A stretch of DNA of 36,283 nt from Achromobacter veterisilvae (GTDB taxonomy: Bacteria; Pseudomonadota; Gammaproteobacteria; Burkholderiales; Burkholderiaceae_B). Positions 23,487-32,065 of this stretch are shown here, piece by piece (position 1 is the first letter of the stretch; each line of letters starts with the position of its first letter). The DNA is taken from contig NZ_UFQC01000053.1 of assembly GCF_900496975.1 (NCBI RefSeq), positions 1 to 36,283 on the forward strand, written 5' to 3'. Below the pieces are notes generated by a model. That model worked only from the letters and a program-made list of their open reading frames with translations, was not told where the DNA came from and did not search any database. The translations under genes and the position numbers were made by a program.

Positions 23487-24702
23487 CGGCGCCCAGCGGG
23501 GCCATGCCCGCCTTGGCGCGGGCCGGCCACAACGCCGCCAGCGCCAGCAGCGCCGCGATCAGCGCGTAGGGCGCGCCAGGGTCGATGTCGTACACCAGCG
23601 TGCCGACCAGCGGCCCGAGGATGATCCCCAGGCCGTGGGCGGCGGCGACCGTGCCCGCGGTGGCGCCTTGTTCGTTCGCGTTCACGGCATTGGCGGCCAG
23701 GGCCGTCACCGAGGGGAACACCCAGCCCATCCCCGCGGCCGCGACGAAATAGCCGATCCACAGGAACGGCTGCGTCGCGGCGAACAGGATCGAGCCGAAA
23801 CCGACGGCGGAAACCGCGCAGCCGATGCGGATCAGCCGCTCGGGCGGCCAACCCAGCCCGCGGACCAGTAATTGGGCGAGGATCAGCGCCACGCCGACCA
23901 CCGTCAGGGCGATGCCGGCGGCGCGCGCGGCGGCGGGCGCATCCAGATGCAGGCGGTCCAGCGCGAAGAAGCCCACCACGACCTGCGCCACGATGACGCT
24001 GAACATGGCCGTGAAAGCCACCGCCAGGGGACGGCGCAGGCGCGCATCGCCGATTTTCAGCGCGGCCGCATCCGGCGCTGCGTGATGCTCGGCGCGCGGC
24101 AGCCAGCGCCACAGGACCGCCAGCGAGGCCAAGGGCAGCACCGCCGTGATGAAGAGCGGCAATTCCAGGCTGTGCGCAGCGAGCATTCCCGCCACGCCCG
24201 GCCCGGCGACCATGCCGAGGCCGCTGGCGGCCCCCAGCATCGCCAGGGCGCCCGCGCGTTTTTCCGGCGGCACGTGGTCGGCGATCAGCGCCGCCCCGGT
24301 GGCCGGCACGGCCGCATAGAAGCCGCCGGCCATGCCGCGCAAGACCACCACGCCCGCGAAGGCCAGCCAGACCGGCAGCGGATTGCGCAGGGCGACGATC
24401 ACGAACGCGCACAGGCCGGCATAAGTCAGCACGAAACCGCCCAGCCCCTGCAGAATGATGCGCCGGCGGCCCAGCCTGTCGCTGGCCGCGCCCCAGCGGC
24501 GAGCGAACAGCACCCAGGCGATGCCGCCCACCGTCACCGCCAGGCCCGCCTGCCAGGGCGCCAGTCCGAGCACCCGCGCGATGGGCCCGATCAACGCGAC
24601 GAAAGACATCATCGCGAGCGTGCACGCGAAGGTTTCGAACATCAGCGGCTTGAGGCTGAAAGCAACTGCCGGCGGTACATCGGTGTCGGGATTGGAATTC
24701 AT
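23473..24702 (-). CDS. MFS efflux-type transporter
   Basis: This 409-residue inner-membrane protein has about twelve hydrophobic segments. The MFS motif A region (GAASDRLGRRRIILQG) comes after segment two and a motif-C-like GMVAGPGVAGML in segment five, which marks drug/H+ antiporters of the TetA/Bcr type. It probably exports a small toxic or secreted compound. The substrate is unknown. The 280-bp region between its start and the carbonic anhydrase start contains an A/T-rich patch (24770-24800) that is a plausible promoter. The 3' end overlaps the convergent small-protein gene by 14 bp. Confidence 0.9.
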   Translation of the reverse strand: MNSNPDTDVPPAVAFSLKPLMFETFACTLAMMSFVALIGPIARVLGLAPWQAGLAVTVGGIAWVLFARRWGAASDRLGRRRIILQGLGGFVLTYAGLCAFVIVALRNPLPVWLAFAGVVVLRGMAGGFYAAVPATGAALIADHVPPEKRAGALAMLGAASGLGMVAGPGVAGMLAAHSLELPLFITAVLPLASLAVLWRWLPRAEHHAAPDAAALKIGDARLRRPLAVAFTAMFSVIVAQVVVGFFALDRLHLDAPAAARAAGIALTVVGVALILAQLLVRGLGWPPERLIRIGCAVSAVGFGSILFAATQPFLWIGYFVAAAGMGWVFPSVTALAANAVNANEQGATAGTVAAAHGLGIILGPLVGTLVYDIDPGAPYALIAALLALAALWPARAKAGMAPLGAATRR

Positions 24703-24905
24703 GGAAGGACCTGGTTGGACAGCGTGGACTCAACGCGGCGGCAGGGAATGGCACCCCTGTCACAGCGCGTTATTTCAAATGATAACCCTTCTCGTATATA
24801 CCGTATCGCCGGTCCCGGCCGCCGCAAAAACCCTCATTCCCTCAGGGTCTAGCCCGGGGTCCGCCGGGCCAAGTGTGGGAAAATTCCGTGTGTCGACTCG
24901 ATGAA

Positions 24906-24930
24906 AAGGGGCTTCCAAACGAAGCCCCTT
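24906..24930. other. Strong hairpin upstream of carbonic anhydrase
   Basis: A perfect 10-bp stem (AAGGGGCTTC at 24906-24915, GAAGCCCCTT at 24921-24930) with a CAAAC loop lies 55 bp before the carbonic anhydrase start. On the minus strand it is followed by TTTTC, on the plus strand by GTTGCG. It may be a leader attenuator, the end of a small RNA, or a terminator protecting the MFS promoter. Confidence 0.55.
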
Positions 24931-24985
24931 GTTGCGTGTGTCGGCGCGCCAGCAAGCCTGGCTCCGCTACGAGGAAGAAAAGATC

Positions 24986-25636
24986 ATGTTTCCAAAAAGA
25001 CTCACCGAAGGCTACCAATCATTCCTGCAAGGCCGCTTCCATGCGGAAAGCAGCCGATACCAGAAGCTGGCCGAAACTGGGCAAAGCCCGGAAATCCTGA
25101 TCATCGGATGCTGTGACTCCCGCGTATCGCCCGAAGTCATTTTCGATGCGGGCCCCGGCGAAATGTTCGTGATCCGCAACGTCGCGAACCTGGTGCCGCC
25201 CTGTGACCCCGATTCCGAATCCTCTTACCACGGCACCAGCGCCGCCATCGAGTTCGCCGTCAACGGCCTGAACGTCAAGCACATCGTCGTGCTGGGCCAC
25301 GCCTCCTGCGGCGGCATCCGCTCCTTCTTCGACGACGCCAAGCCCCTCTCCAAGGGCGATTTCATCGGCAAGTGGATGTCGCAGATCGAGCCCGTGGCCG
25401 AACGCCTGGGCCCCGTCACCGGGGACCGCCAGACCAATCTGAAGCGCCTTGAACTGGCGACGGTGGAACACAGCCTGAACAACCTGATGACGTTCCCGTC
25501 CATCCGCCGCCGCGTGCAAAAGGGCGAACTGGAACTGCACGGCACGTACTTCGGCGTGGCGACCGGCGTCCTGTTCCTGCGCGACCCGAAAACCGGCGAA
25601 TTCAACCCCTGCCTGGAAACCGGCATCGTCGCCTAG
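24986..25636 (+). CDS. Beta-class carbonic anhydrase
   Basis: This 216-residue zinc enzyme interconverts CO2 and bicarbonate. The zinc ligands are visible: Cys42 and the Asp44-Arg46 dyad in GCCDSRVSPE, then His105 and Cys108 in VLGHASCGGI. Typical surrounding blocks are VIRNVANLVPP and SAAIEFAVNGL. I chose the ATG at 24986 (MFPKRLTEGYQSF), which has a GAGGAAG upstream and matches family N-termini. The frame could open at 24929 but would then start inside the leader after the hairpin. Bicarbonate from it could feed carboxylases such as Ppc, but they are not linked in one operon. Confidence 0.94.
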   Translation: MFPKRLTEGYQSFLQGRFHAESSRYQKLAETGQSPEILIIGCCDSRVSPEVIFDAGPGEMFVIRNVANLVPPCDPDSESSYHGTSAAIEFAVNGLNVKHIVVLGHASCGGIRSFFDDAKPLSKGDFIGKWMSQIEPVAERLGPVTGDRQTNLKRLELATVEHSLNNLMTFPSIRRRVQKGELELHGTYFGVATGVLFLRDPKTGEFNPCLETGIVA

Positions 25637-25640
25637 GACT

Positions 25641-26318
25641 TCACACCCGGTAGGCCTGCGCCAGCCGCTCGTAGTTGTTCTTCAGGATGATGCCCGCGTA
25701 ATAGACGTGCTCGCGCATCAGGTCTTCGGCGCGCGCGCCGTCGCGGGCGATGATCGCGCTGACGATCCGGTGGTGGTCGTCATGCGAGCGCAGGATGATC
25801 CCGTGGTCCTCCCACAGGATGATCCGGTCCGACGCATACGGAATGGCCTGCGCCTGGGTGGCGAAGCGCTTCACCCATGGATTGCCCGCCGCCTCCAGGA
25901 TGCCGTTGTGCAGCGTGATGTTCACCTTCTGGTACGGAAGGTGGTCTTCGGGCAGCAGTTCCCCCTTCGCCAGGATGCGGTCGCCGTCGTCCAGGCAATT
26001 CTTCAGCACCGCCACCGCGTCATGCGATAGCCCGCGCAAGGCTGCCTGCCGGCAGGCCAGCCCTTCCAGCGCGGCGCGCACCTCATAGGCGGCCACGATC
26101 TCTGCGATGTCATAGGCGCGGACGGTGTATCCCCGCTTGGGCAGGTGCTCCAGCAAACCTTCGTTGCCCAGCGTCGCCAGCGCGGCGCGCACTGGCGTGC
26201 GCGACACCCCCAGCTTCTCGGCCAGCGGGATTTCCTCAAGGCGCGCGCCGGGGCTGAACTTGCCATGCAGCACCCAGTCCCGCAGCGTATCGGTAACGTG
26301 TTGAGATAGCGTATCCAT
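25641..26318 (-). CDS. GntR-family regulator with FCD domain
   Basis: This 225-residue repressor-type protein has an N-terminal GntR winged helix (LRDWVLHGKFSPGARLEEIPLA is its first part; the recognition part is KLGVSRTPVRAALATLG). An all-helical FCD effector domain follows (from about residue 75), with metal-binding His residues in the HNGIL and DDHHRIVSAI regions. It is divergent from the SDR-Liv operon. The operator-like TGTATACA lies 9-16 bp upstream of its start, and a second copy lies before the operon, which indicates autorepression plus control of the operon. The ligand is probably an acid from the pathway. The gene ends 4 bp past the stop of the convergent carbonic anhydrase gene. 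Confidence 0.92.
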   Translation of the reverse strand: MDTLSQHVTDTLRDWVLHGKFSPGARLEEIPLAEKLGVSRTPVRAALATLGNEGLLEHLPKRGYTVRAYDIAEIVAAYEVRAALEGLACRQAALRGLSHDAVAVLKNCLDDGDRILAKGELLPEDHLPYQKVNITLHNGILEAAGNPWVKRFATQAQAIPYASDRIILWEDHGIILRSHDDHHRIVSAIIARDGARAEDLMREHVYYAGIILKNNYERLAQAYRV

Positions 26319-26326
26319 ACCCGCAT

Positions 26327-26334
26327 TGTATACA
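26327..26334. promoter_or_regulatory. GntR operator copy 1 (TGTATACA)
   Basis: This 8-bp perfect palindrome is next to the GntR start codon (26318), where bound repressor would block its own transcription. It is identical to the core of the second copy 119 bp away. FCD-type GntR regulators commonly bind short palindromes of this TNGTATACNA-like kind. Confidence 0.65.
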
Positions 26335-26445
26335 TGAAGGATACTTGCGCCATCCTGTCAAGGGGTTGCACTCTCGCTTTCCCTAGGATGATTGCTGTAG
26401 ATCAAACGATGTTCAGGGTAAGCCCCTATACCTGCCTATCCGTCA

Positions 26446-26453
26446 TGTATACA
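26446..26453. promoter_or_regulatory. GntR operator copy 2 (ATGTATACAT core)
   Basis: Here the palindrome extends to 10 bp, ATGTATACAT (26445-26454), 68 bp upstream of the first operon gene (26522). Together with copy 1 it brackets the divergent promoter region, which suits looping or double repression by the GntR dimer. Confidence 0.68.
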
Positions 26454-26521
26454 TAATCGCAAAAAATAACGACAGCGGCCATGCCATCCCCGGGCTTGCG
26501 GCACGCCACCAAGGAGACAGC

Positions 26522-27316
26522 ATGTCCAATGTATCCACGCCCGCCGCATCCGGCGCCGCCCCCCGTCTCGCGCTCGTGACCGGCGGCGGCGGCGGCATCG
26601 GCGCCACCGTCTGCCGGGAACTGGCGCTTGCGGGTTTTCGCGTCGTGGTCTCGGACGTGGACGCCCGGCGCGCCGGGCGCGTGGCCGACGAACTCGGCCC
26701 GCCGCACGCCGCGCATGCCTTCGACGTCAGCGACGAAGCCGCGGTCGAACGCGCGTTCGACGAGATCGAAACCCGGCACGGCCCGATCGCCGTGCTGGTC
26801 AGCGCCGCCGGCCTGCTGCTGTTCCAGGACGACGGCGAACGCCCGCTGATCAAGAACACGACGCTCGATATCTGGGAACGCAGCTTCGCCGTCAACGCGC
26901 GCGGCGTCTTCCTGTGCGGGCGCGCCTACCTGCGCCGGCGCGAAGCCGCGCCGCTCGCGCACGGCCGCGTCATCACTTTCACGTCGGTGGCCGCGCAGTT
27001 GGGCGGCTACCGTTCCAGCGCCTCGTACATTGCCGCCAAATCCGCCGTGCTGGGCCTGACCAAGGCCATGGCGCGCGAATCCGCGCATCTGGGCGTCACC
27101 GTCAACGGCGTCGCGCCCGGCCTGATCGACACGGACATGCTGCGCAGCACGGTCACCAGCAGCGGCGCGCTCGCCGCGGCGGCCCAGGCGATTCCGCTCG
27201 GCCGCATCGGCACCGTGGACGACGTGGCCGCGGCCGTGCGCTTCCTGGCCTCCGAAGAGGCCGGATACATCACCGGCAGCGTCATCGACGTGAACGGCGG
27301 CTACCGCATGCAGTAG
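26522..27316 (+). CDS. SDR-family oxidoreductase, first gene of operon
   Basis: This 264-residue classical SDR has a cofactor motif TGGGGGIG (about residues 20-27) and SDVD at the end of strand two, favouring NAD. The catalytic residues are Ser155, Tyr169 and Lys173 (YIAAK). SAAG stands where NNAG is usual. The C-terminal ITGSVIDVNGGYRMQ is standard. It starts after AAGGAG and is followed by a substrate-binding protein gene. As the lead gene of a GntR-controlled uptake operon it likely oxidises the imported compound, or an early intermediate, at a hydroxyl group. The substrate is unknown. Confidence 0.9.
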   Translation: MSNVSTPAASGAAPRLALVTGGGGGIGATVCRELALAGFRVVVSDVDARRAGRVADELGPPHAAHAFDVSDEAAVERAFDEIETRHGPIAVLVSAAGLLLFQDDGERPLIKNTTLDIWERSFAVNARGVFLCGRAYLRRREAAPLAHGRVITFTSVAAQLGGYRSSASYIAAKSAVLGLTKAMARESAHLGVTVNGVAPGLIDTDMLRSTVTSSGALAAAAQAIPLGRIGTVDDVAAAVRFLASEEAGYITGSVIDVNGGYRMQ

Positions 27317-27394
27317 GAAATTCCGGCGGCCCGCCGCCACCGCAGCAAAGCGCCGCGCAAACACAGGCGCGCATCCAGAAACGGGAGACAAAGC

Positions 27395-28609
27395 ATGAAT
27401 CAACGTAGTCGCTACGCGACGGCTGCCGCGCTGTGCGCGTGGGCCCTATCGACAGGCGCGCAGGCGCAGCAGGAGCCGGGCGTCACGGACAAGACCATCA
27501 GGATCGGCATGTTCGCGCCCCTGTCGGGCAGCGGCATGGCCTATGGCTTCGACGTGATGAACGCCGCCAAGATGTGGTACGCCAAGGTCAACAAGGAAGG
27601 CGGCGTGAACGGCCGGCAGATCGAACTCGTCATCGAAGACGACCGCTGCAACGCCAACGACCTGGTCGCCGCGGTGAAGAAGCTGAACGAACAGGACAAG
27701 GTGTTCCTGCTGAACGGCGGATCGTGCTCGGCCGCGGTGGTGGCCGCGCGCGAATACGTCGAACGCGAGAAAGTGCCGCTCGTGATGCTCAACGCCTCGG
27801 GCGACGGCGCCCTCTATCCGCCCTCCAAGTACATCTACGGCGCCTTCTCGATTTCGCAGCACGCGGTGGGCGGATCGATGGTGCAGTTCGCCTCGGAACA
27901 CCTGAAAGCGAAGAAGATCGGCTACATCAACCACGACGACGCGTACGGCGGCTGGAACCTCGAAGCCGCGCAGTCCCAGGCCAGGCAACTGGGCGACCCG
28001 GCCCTGCAAGTGCAGTCGGTGAACCCGAACATCACCGACGTCACCGCGCCGATGCTGAAGATCCGCGCGGCCAACCCCGACGTGCTGCTGCTGACCACCT
28101 ACGCCCGCCCCGCCGCGCTCATCATCAAGAAGGCGCAGGAATTGGGGTGGAACAAGCCCATCGTGCTGGCGGTGAACGGCACCGCCGACCTGAAGCAACT
28201 GGTGGAGAACGTGGGCAACAAGGACGCCTTCAAGAACGTCTACATCCAGGACGTGCTGTCCGACCTGCCCGGCGGCCCCAAGCTGACCTGGGTGTACGAC
28301 ATGTACAAGCAGTCCTACCCCGACCTGGCCGCCAAGCCGGGCTATCCGCAGTCGTACATGCCCTACGGCCTGCCGCCCGCGATGGCGGTGGTGAACGCGC
28401 TCAAGGCCGCCGGTCCGCAGCCCACGCGCGAAAAGGTCCTGCAGGCGCTGGAAACGATGAAGTTCGACTCCGAGGTCATGGCCGGCCCCATCGAGTTCGG
28501 CCCGGACGACCGCGCCGCGCAGGAATCCGCCATCTACATCAAGTTCGACGGCGCCAATATGTCGCTCGTGCCCGGCGCGTTCAAGAGCACCTGGCAGTAC
28601 CAGAAGTAG
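27395..28609 (+). CDS. ABC transporter substrate-binding protein, LivK type
   Basis: This 404-residue periplasmic binding protein has a signal peptide (MNQRSRYATAAALCAWALS, cleavage after AQAQ). The periplasmic-binding fold of the branched-chain amino acid/amide family follows: KTIRIGMFAPLSGSGMAYGF at the mature N-terminus and GGVNGRQIELVIEDDRC near residue 70. Clusters of this type often serve aromatic acids and other carboxylates rather than amino acids. It lacks a lipobox, so it should be soluble. The downstream genes encode its two permeases and two ATPases. A strong hairpin follows its stop codon. Confidence 0.93.
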   Translation: MNQRSRYATAAALCAWALSTGAQAQQEPGVTDKTIRIGMFAPLSGSGMAYGFDVMNAAKMWYAKVNKEGGVNGRQIELVIEDDRCNANDLVAAVKKLNEQDKVFLLNGGSCSAAVVAAREYVEREKVPLVMLNASGDGALYPPSKYIYGAFSISQHAVGGSMVQFASEHLKAKKIGYINHDDAYGGWNLEAAQSQARQLGDPALQVQSVNPNITDVTAPMLKIRAANPDVLLLTTYARPAALIIKKAQELGWNKPIVLAVNGTADLKQLVENVGNKDAFKNVYIQDVLSDLPGGPKLTWVYDMYKQSYPDLAAKPGYPQSYMPYGLPPAMAVVNALKAAGPQPTREKVLQALETMKFDSEVMAGPIEFGPDDRAAQESAIYIKFDGANMSLVPGAFKSTWQYQK

Positions 28610-28633
28610 ACCCGCGGCCCCGAAACAGGCCGG

Positions 28634-28661
28634 CCCGCGCAACGGCGCAGCGTTGCGCGGG
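28634..28661 (+). other. Intercistronic hairpin after binding-protein gene
   Basis: A perfect 11-bp stem (CCCGCGCAACG at 28634-28644, CGTTGCGCGGG at 28651-28661) with a GCGCAG loop sits between the binding-protein stop (28609) and the permease start (28677). There is no T run. Such hairpins often stabilise the upstream message, giving binding protein in excess over the membrane parts. Confidence 0.65.
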
Positions 28662-28676
28662 TGGCCGGAGACCATC

Positions 28677-29579
28677 ATGAGCTTTGCCGATATCTGGTTG
28701 TTCCTGCAGCAGGGGGTGCTGTCGGGACTGGTGACGGGCAGCGTGTACGCGCTGCTGGCGGTCGCCGTCGTGATCATTTTCAAGACCACCGACGTGCCCA
28801 ATTTCGCCCAGGGCGAGGTTTTCATGGTCGGCGGCTACATCGCGCTGTTCCTCACGCTGGTGATGGGCTGGCCCTACCTGGCCGTCATCCCGGTCACGCT
28901 GGCCGCGGTCGCCCTCGTATCGGGCCTGTTCCAGCGCGTCGTGATGGAGCGCGTCATCGCCTCCAAGGGCGTGGGCGTGCAGATGGTGATCGCCACGCTG
29001 GGCCTGGCCTATGCCTTGAAAGGCATGGTGCGGCAGACGGGCCTGGGCGACACCCCGCGCTCGCTGCCGCCGCTGGCGCCCACCGACGCCGTCATCATCG
29101 GCGACGCCGTGCTGACCCAACTGGACCTGGTGATCCTCGCCGTGGCGGTGGGCGTCATGCTGCTGCTGTTCTTCATGTTCACCTATACCCGCGTCGGCCG
29201 CGCGATGCGCGCCGTCGGCATGAATCCGAAGGCGGCCCGCCTGGTGGGCGTGAACCTGGCCCGCATCCGCATGATGGTGTGGGCGCTGTCGGGCCTGATC
29301 TCGGCGGTGGCCGCGCTGCTCATCACGCCCAAGATCCTCATCACCCCGGACATCGGCCATATCGCCATCCTGGCCTATGCCGCCGCGATCGTGGGCGGCA
29401 TCACCAGCCTTCCGGGCGCGGTGGTGGGCGGCTTCGTGATCGGCGTGGCCGAGAACCTGGTGGGGCTGTTCATCTCGACCAACGCCATCGTGGTCGCGCC
29501 GTTCGTCGCCATCATGGTGGTGCTGCTGCTGCGTCCCCAAGGCCTGTTGGGCGGAAAACTGCAGGTGAAGAAAGTATGA
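28677..29579 (+). CDS. ABC transporter permease, LivH type
   Basis: This 300-residue inner-membrane permease has about eight hydrophobic segments. GLVTGSVYALLAVAVVIIF at the N-terminus, TTDVPNFAQGEVFMVGGYIA and ITSLPGAVVGGFVIGVAENL near the C-terminus (part of the ATPase-contacting region) are family marks. The start at 28677 has GGAG upstream and is preferred to the frame opening at 28653, which lies in the hairpin. The stop overlaps the next start (ATGA). It forms the channel with the LivM-type protein. Confidence 0.93.
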   Translation: MSFADIWLFLQQGVLSGLVTGSVYALLAVAVVIIFKTTDVPNFAQGEVFMVGGYIALFLTLVMGWPYLAVIPVTLAAVALVSGLFQRVVMERVIASKGVGVQMVIATLGLAYALKGMVRQTGLGDTPRSLPPLAPTDAVIIGDAVLTQLDLVILAVAVGVMLLLFFMFTYTRVGRAMRAVGMNPKAARLVGVNLARIRMMVWALSGLISAVAALLITPKILITPDIGHIAILAYAAAIVGGITSLPGAVVGGFVIGVAENLVGLFISTNAIVVAPFVAIMVVLLLRPQGLLGGKLQVKKV

Positions 29580-30565
29580 GCAACAAGATCGACCGCATTC
29601 TCCTGGCACTGACGGCCGCCGTGCTGGCGGCGCTGCCCTTCGTGGCCAGCGGCTATGTCATCTACGTCGTCAACCTGCTGATGGTGTTCGTCGTGCTGGC
29701 GCTGGGCCTGCACGTGGTCATCGGCGAGACCGGCCAGTTCGCACTGTCGCACGCCGCCTTCTATGGCGTGGGCATCTATACCGCGGGCCTCGTCAACAAC
29801 CTGTGGCACCCGCCGTTCTTCATCTCCATCGTCGCGGGCGGCCTCCTGGCGGCCGCGCTCGGCTACCTGATCGGCGCGCTGGCGCTGCGCATGCGCGACA
29901 TCTATCTGGCGCTGTCGACCTTCGCGTTCGGCGAGGCCATGCAATGGGTGTTCCTGAACTGGCAATCGGTCACCAACGGTTCGAACGGCTTCCGGATCTC
30001 GCCCGCCACGCTGTTCGGCTACGAGCTGTCCTCCGACCTGAAGGCCTACCCCTTCGTCGTGCTGATCGCCGCGCTGCTGCTGGCGGCCACCATCGCCCTG
30101 TCGCGCTCGCAGCTCGGCTCGGCGTTCCGGGCGGTGCGTGAAAGCGACGTGGCGGCGCAGGCCATGGGCGTGAACGTCAATGCCGTCAAGCGCGCCGCCT
30201 TCACGGTGTCGGCCGCCTATGCCGGCATCGCGGGCGGCATGTACACGACGTTCGCGTCGTTCATCCACCCCGAAAGCCTGGGATTCCAGACCACCATCCT
30301 GATCCTCACGATGGTGGTCGTGGGCGGCATCGGCTCCGTGCGCGGCGCCATCGCCGGCGCGATCGTCTTCGGCCTGATCTCCGAACTCCTGCGCCAGGCC
30401 CTGTCGTTCCAGGAAATCATCTACGGCTTCATTCTGATGGGCTTCATGATGTTCGCGCCGAAGGGCCTGTTCGCCGGCCGCGGGACGCGCCGCCGCGCCC
30501 CCTTTCCCGCCGCGCCGCGCAACGCCGCGGGCGCCGCCAAACCGACGGAAAGGAGCGCGGCATGA
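29576..30565 (+). CDS. ABC transporter permease, LivM type
   Basis: This 329-residue second permease has about nine hydrophobic segments. It shows the LivM pattern GETGQFALSHAAFYGVGIYT (near residue 50) and the AFRAVRESDVAAQAMGVN coupling loop near 185. VVGGIGSVRGAIAGAIV follows near 245. A hydrophilic C-terminal tail of about 30 residues rich in Arg, Ala and Pro follows the last membrane segment and is longer than usual. It overlaps its neighbours by 4 bp on both sides, so expression is tightly coupled. Confidence 0.93.
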   Translation: MSNKIDRILLALTAAVLAALPFVASGYVIYVVNLLMVFVVLALGLHVVIGETGQFALSHAAFYGVGIYTAGLVNNLWHPPFFISIVAGGLLAAALGYLIGALALRMRDIYLALSTFAFGEAMQWVFLNWQSVTNGSNGFRISPATLFGYELSSDLKAYPFVVLIAALLLAATIALSRSQLGSAFRAVRESDVAAQAMGVNVNAVKRAAFTVSAAYAGIAGGMYTTFASFIHPESLGFQTTILILTMVVVGGIGSVRGAIAGAIVFGLISELLRQALSFQEIIYGFILMGFMMFAPKGLFAGRGTRRRAPFPAAPRNAAGAAKPTERSAA

Positions 30566-31326
30566 GCGCGCATCCCTATCTGGACGTACAGGGGCTGACC
30601 GTGAAGTTCGGCGGGCTGACCGCGATCAACGGCCTGTCCATGCAGGTCGAGCGCGGCCGCATCCATGCGCTGATCGGCCCCAACGGCGCCGGCAAGTCCA
30701 CGACGTTCAACTGCATTTCGCGCTACTACCGCCCGAGCAGCGGCAGCATCCGGTTCGACGGCGCCGACATCACGGCGAAAAAGCCGCATGAAATGGCGGC
30801 GCTGGGCGTGGCGCGCACCTTCCAGAACCTGGAACTATTCGGCGCGCTCAGCGTGCGCGAGAACGCATTGCTCGGCACCTACGCGCATGGCGCCGACACC
30901 GCGGGCAAGCTGCTGCGCCCGGCCGCGGCCGAAACCCGCGAACGCGTCGAACACCTGCTCGAACGCGTGGGCCTGTCCGACTACCTGGACACGCCGGCGT
31001 GCAGCCTGGACTTCGGGCGGCAGAAGATGCTGGAGCTGGCGCGCGCGCTGGCCATCTCGCCCAAGCTGTTGCTGCTGGACGAACCCGCGGCCGGCCTGCG
31101 CAACCGCGAGATCGAGACGCTGGACCGCCTGCTGACGGAATTGTGCGAACGCGACGGCATCACGGTGCTGCTGGTGGAGCACGTCATGCAGTTGGTGATG
31201 TCGATCTCGGATCGCATCACCGTCATGTCCTTCGGCGAGAAGATCGCCGAGGGCACGCCCGCGGAGGTGCGCAGCAATCCCCGCGTGATCGAGGCCTATC
31301 TGGGCAAGGGAGCCGCCGGTGGCTGA
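30562..31326 (+). CDS. ABC transporter ATPase, LivG type
   Basis: This 254-residue nucleotide-binding protein powers the Liv-type importer. Walker A is GPNGAGKST (near residue 36), the Q-loop is ARTFQNLELF (near 82), and Walker B is LLLLDEPAAGL (near 170). The switch His lies in VLLVEHVMQLV. The ABC signature is degenerate: CSLDFGRQKMLELARAL in place of LSYGQQ/LSGGQ. The C-terminal helical region (IAEGTPAEVRSNPRVIEAYLG) is typical of LivG. It overlaps the LivM-type gene by 4 bp and the LivF-type gene by 8 bp. Confidence 0.93.
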   Translation: MSAHPYLDVQGLTVKFGGLTAINGLSMQVERGRIHALIGPNGAGKSTTFNCISRYYRPSSGSIRFDGADITAKKPHEMAALGVARTFQNLELFGALSVRENALLGTYAHGADTAGKLLRPAAAETRERVEHLLERVGLSDYLDTPACSLDFGRQKMLELARALAISPKLLLLDEPAAGLRNREIETLDRLLTELCERDGITVLLVEHVMQLVMSISDRITVMSFGEKIAEGTPAEVRSNPRVIEAYLGKGAAGG

Positions 31327-32038
31327 AATTCTGCTTGAAGTCGACGCGGTATCGGCCGCCTACGGCAACATACGCGCCTTGCAGGACGTGTCGCTGAAGG
31401 TGCCGCAAGGCGCCGTCGTCGCGCTGCTGGGCGCCAACGGCGCGGGCAAGTCCACCACGCTCAACGTCGTCTCCCGGCTGGTCTCCGCCACCGCCGGCAG
31501 CGTGCGCTTCGCCGGCGAACCGATACACCGCCTGCCGGCGGACGCGGTCGTGGGCCGCGGCATCGTGCAAGTGCCCGAAGGCCGCGAGATCTTCCGCGAA
31601 ATGAGCGTGCGCGAAAACCTGGAGATGGGCGCCTACCTGCGCCGCGACCGCGCGGCGGTCAAGCAGGACCTGGACATGGTCTGCGGCATCTTCCCCCGGC
31701 TGCGCGAACGCTATGAACAAAGGGCCGCCACGCTGTCCGGCGGCGAACAGCAGATGCTGGCCACGGGCCGCGCCATGATGGCCCGCCCGCGGATGATCCT
31801 GCTGGACGAGCCGTCCATGGGATTGTCGCCGCTGGTGGTCGAACAGATCTTCGACATCGTGCTGCGGCTCAACCGCGAACAAGGCATCACCATCCTGCTG
31901 GTGGAGCAGAACGTGAAGCTGGCGCTGTCGGTGTCCAGCTACGCCTACATCCTGGAAAACGGCGAGATCGCGCTGGAGGGGGAATCCTCCACGCTCGCCA
32001 GCGACGAAGGCGTGCAGCGCGCCTATCTCGGCGCCTAG
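31319..32038 (+). CDS. ABC transporter ATPase, LivF type
   Basis: This 239-residue second ATPase of the importer has Walker A GANGAGKST (near residue 37), a canonical signature LSGGEQQMLATGRAMM (near 138), Walker B MILLDEPSMGLSP and the switch His region replaced by VEQNVKLAL, as is normal for LivF. It starts with GTG inside the last codons of the LivG-type gene, which implies coupled translation. Together with the preceding four genes it makes a complete importer. Confidence 0.93.
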   Translation: MAEILLEVDAVSAAYGNIRALQDVSLKVPQGAVVALLGANGAGKSTTLNVVSRLVSATAGSVRFAGEPIHRLPADAVVGRGIVQVPEGREIFREMSVRENLEMGAYLRRDRAAVKQDLDMVCGIFPRLRERYEQRAATLSGGEQQMLATGRAMMARPRMILLDEPSMGLSPLVVEQIFDIVLRLNREQGITILLVEQNVKLALSVSSYAYILENGEIALEGESSTLASDEGVQRAYLGA

Positions 32039-32065
32039 TTCACAGCAACCTCGCAAGGAAAACCC

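Noticed and set aside
24777..24793. Fur box before the MFS gene
   Set aside because: TGATAAC-C-CTTCTCG matches the 7-1-7 consensus at only about 10 of 14 positions, with the right half poor; no iron-related gene is near.
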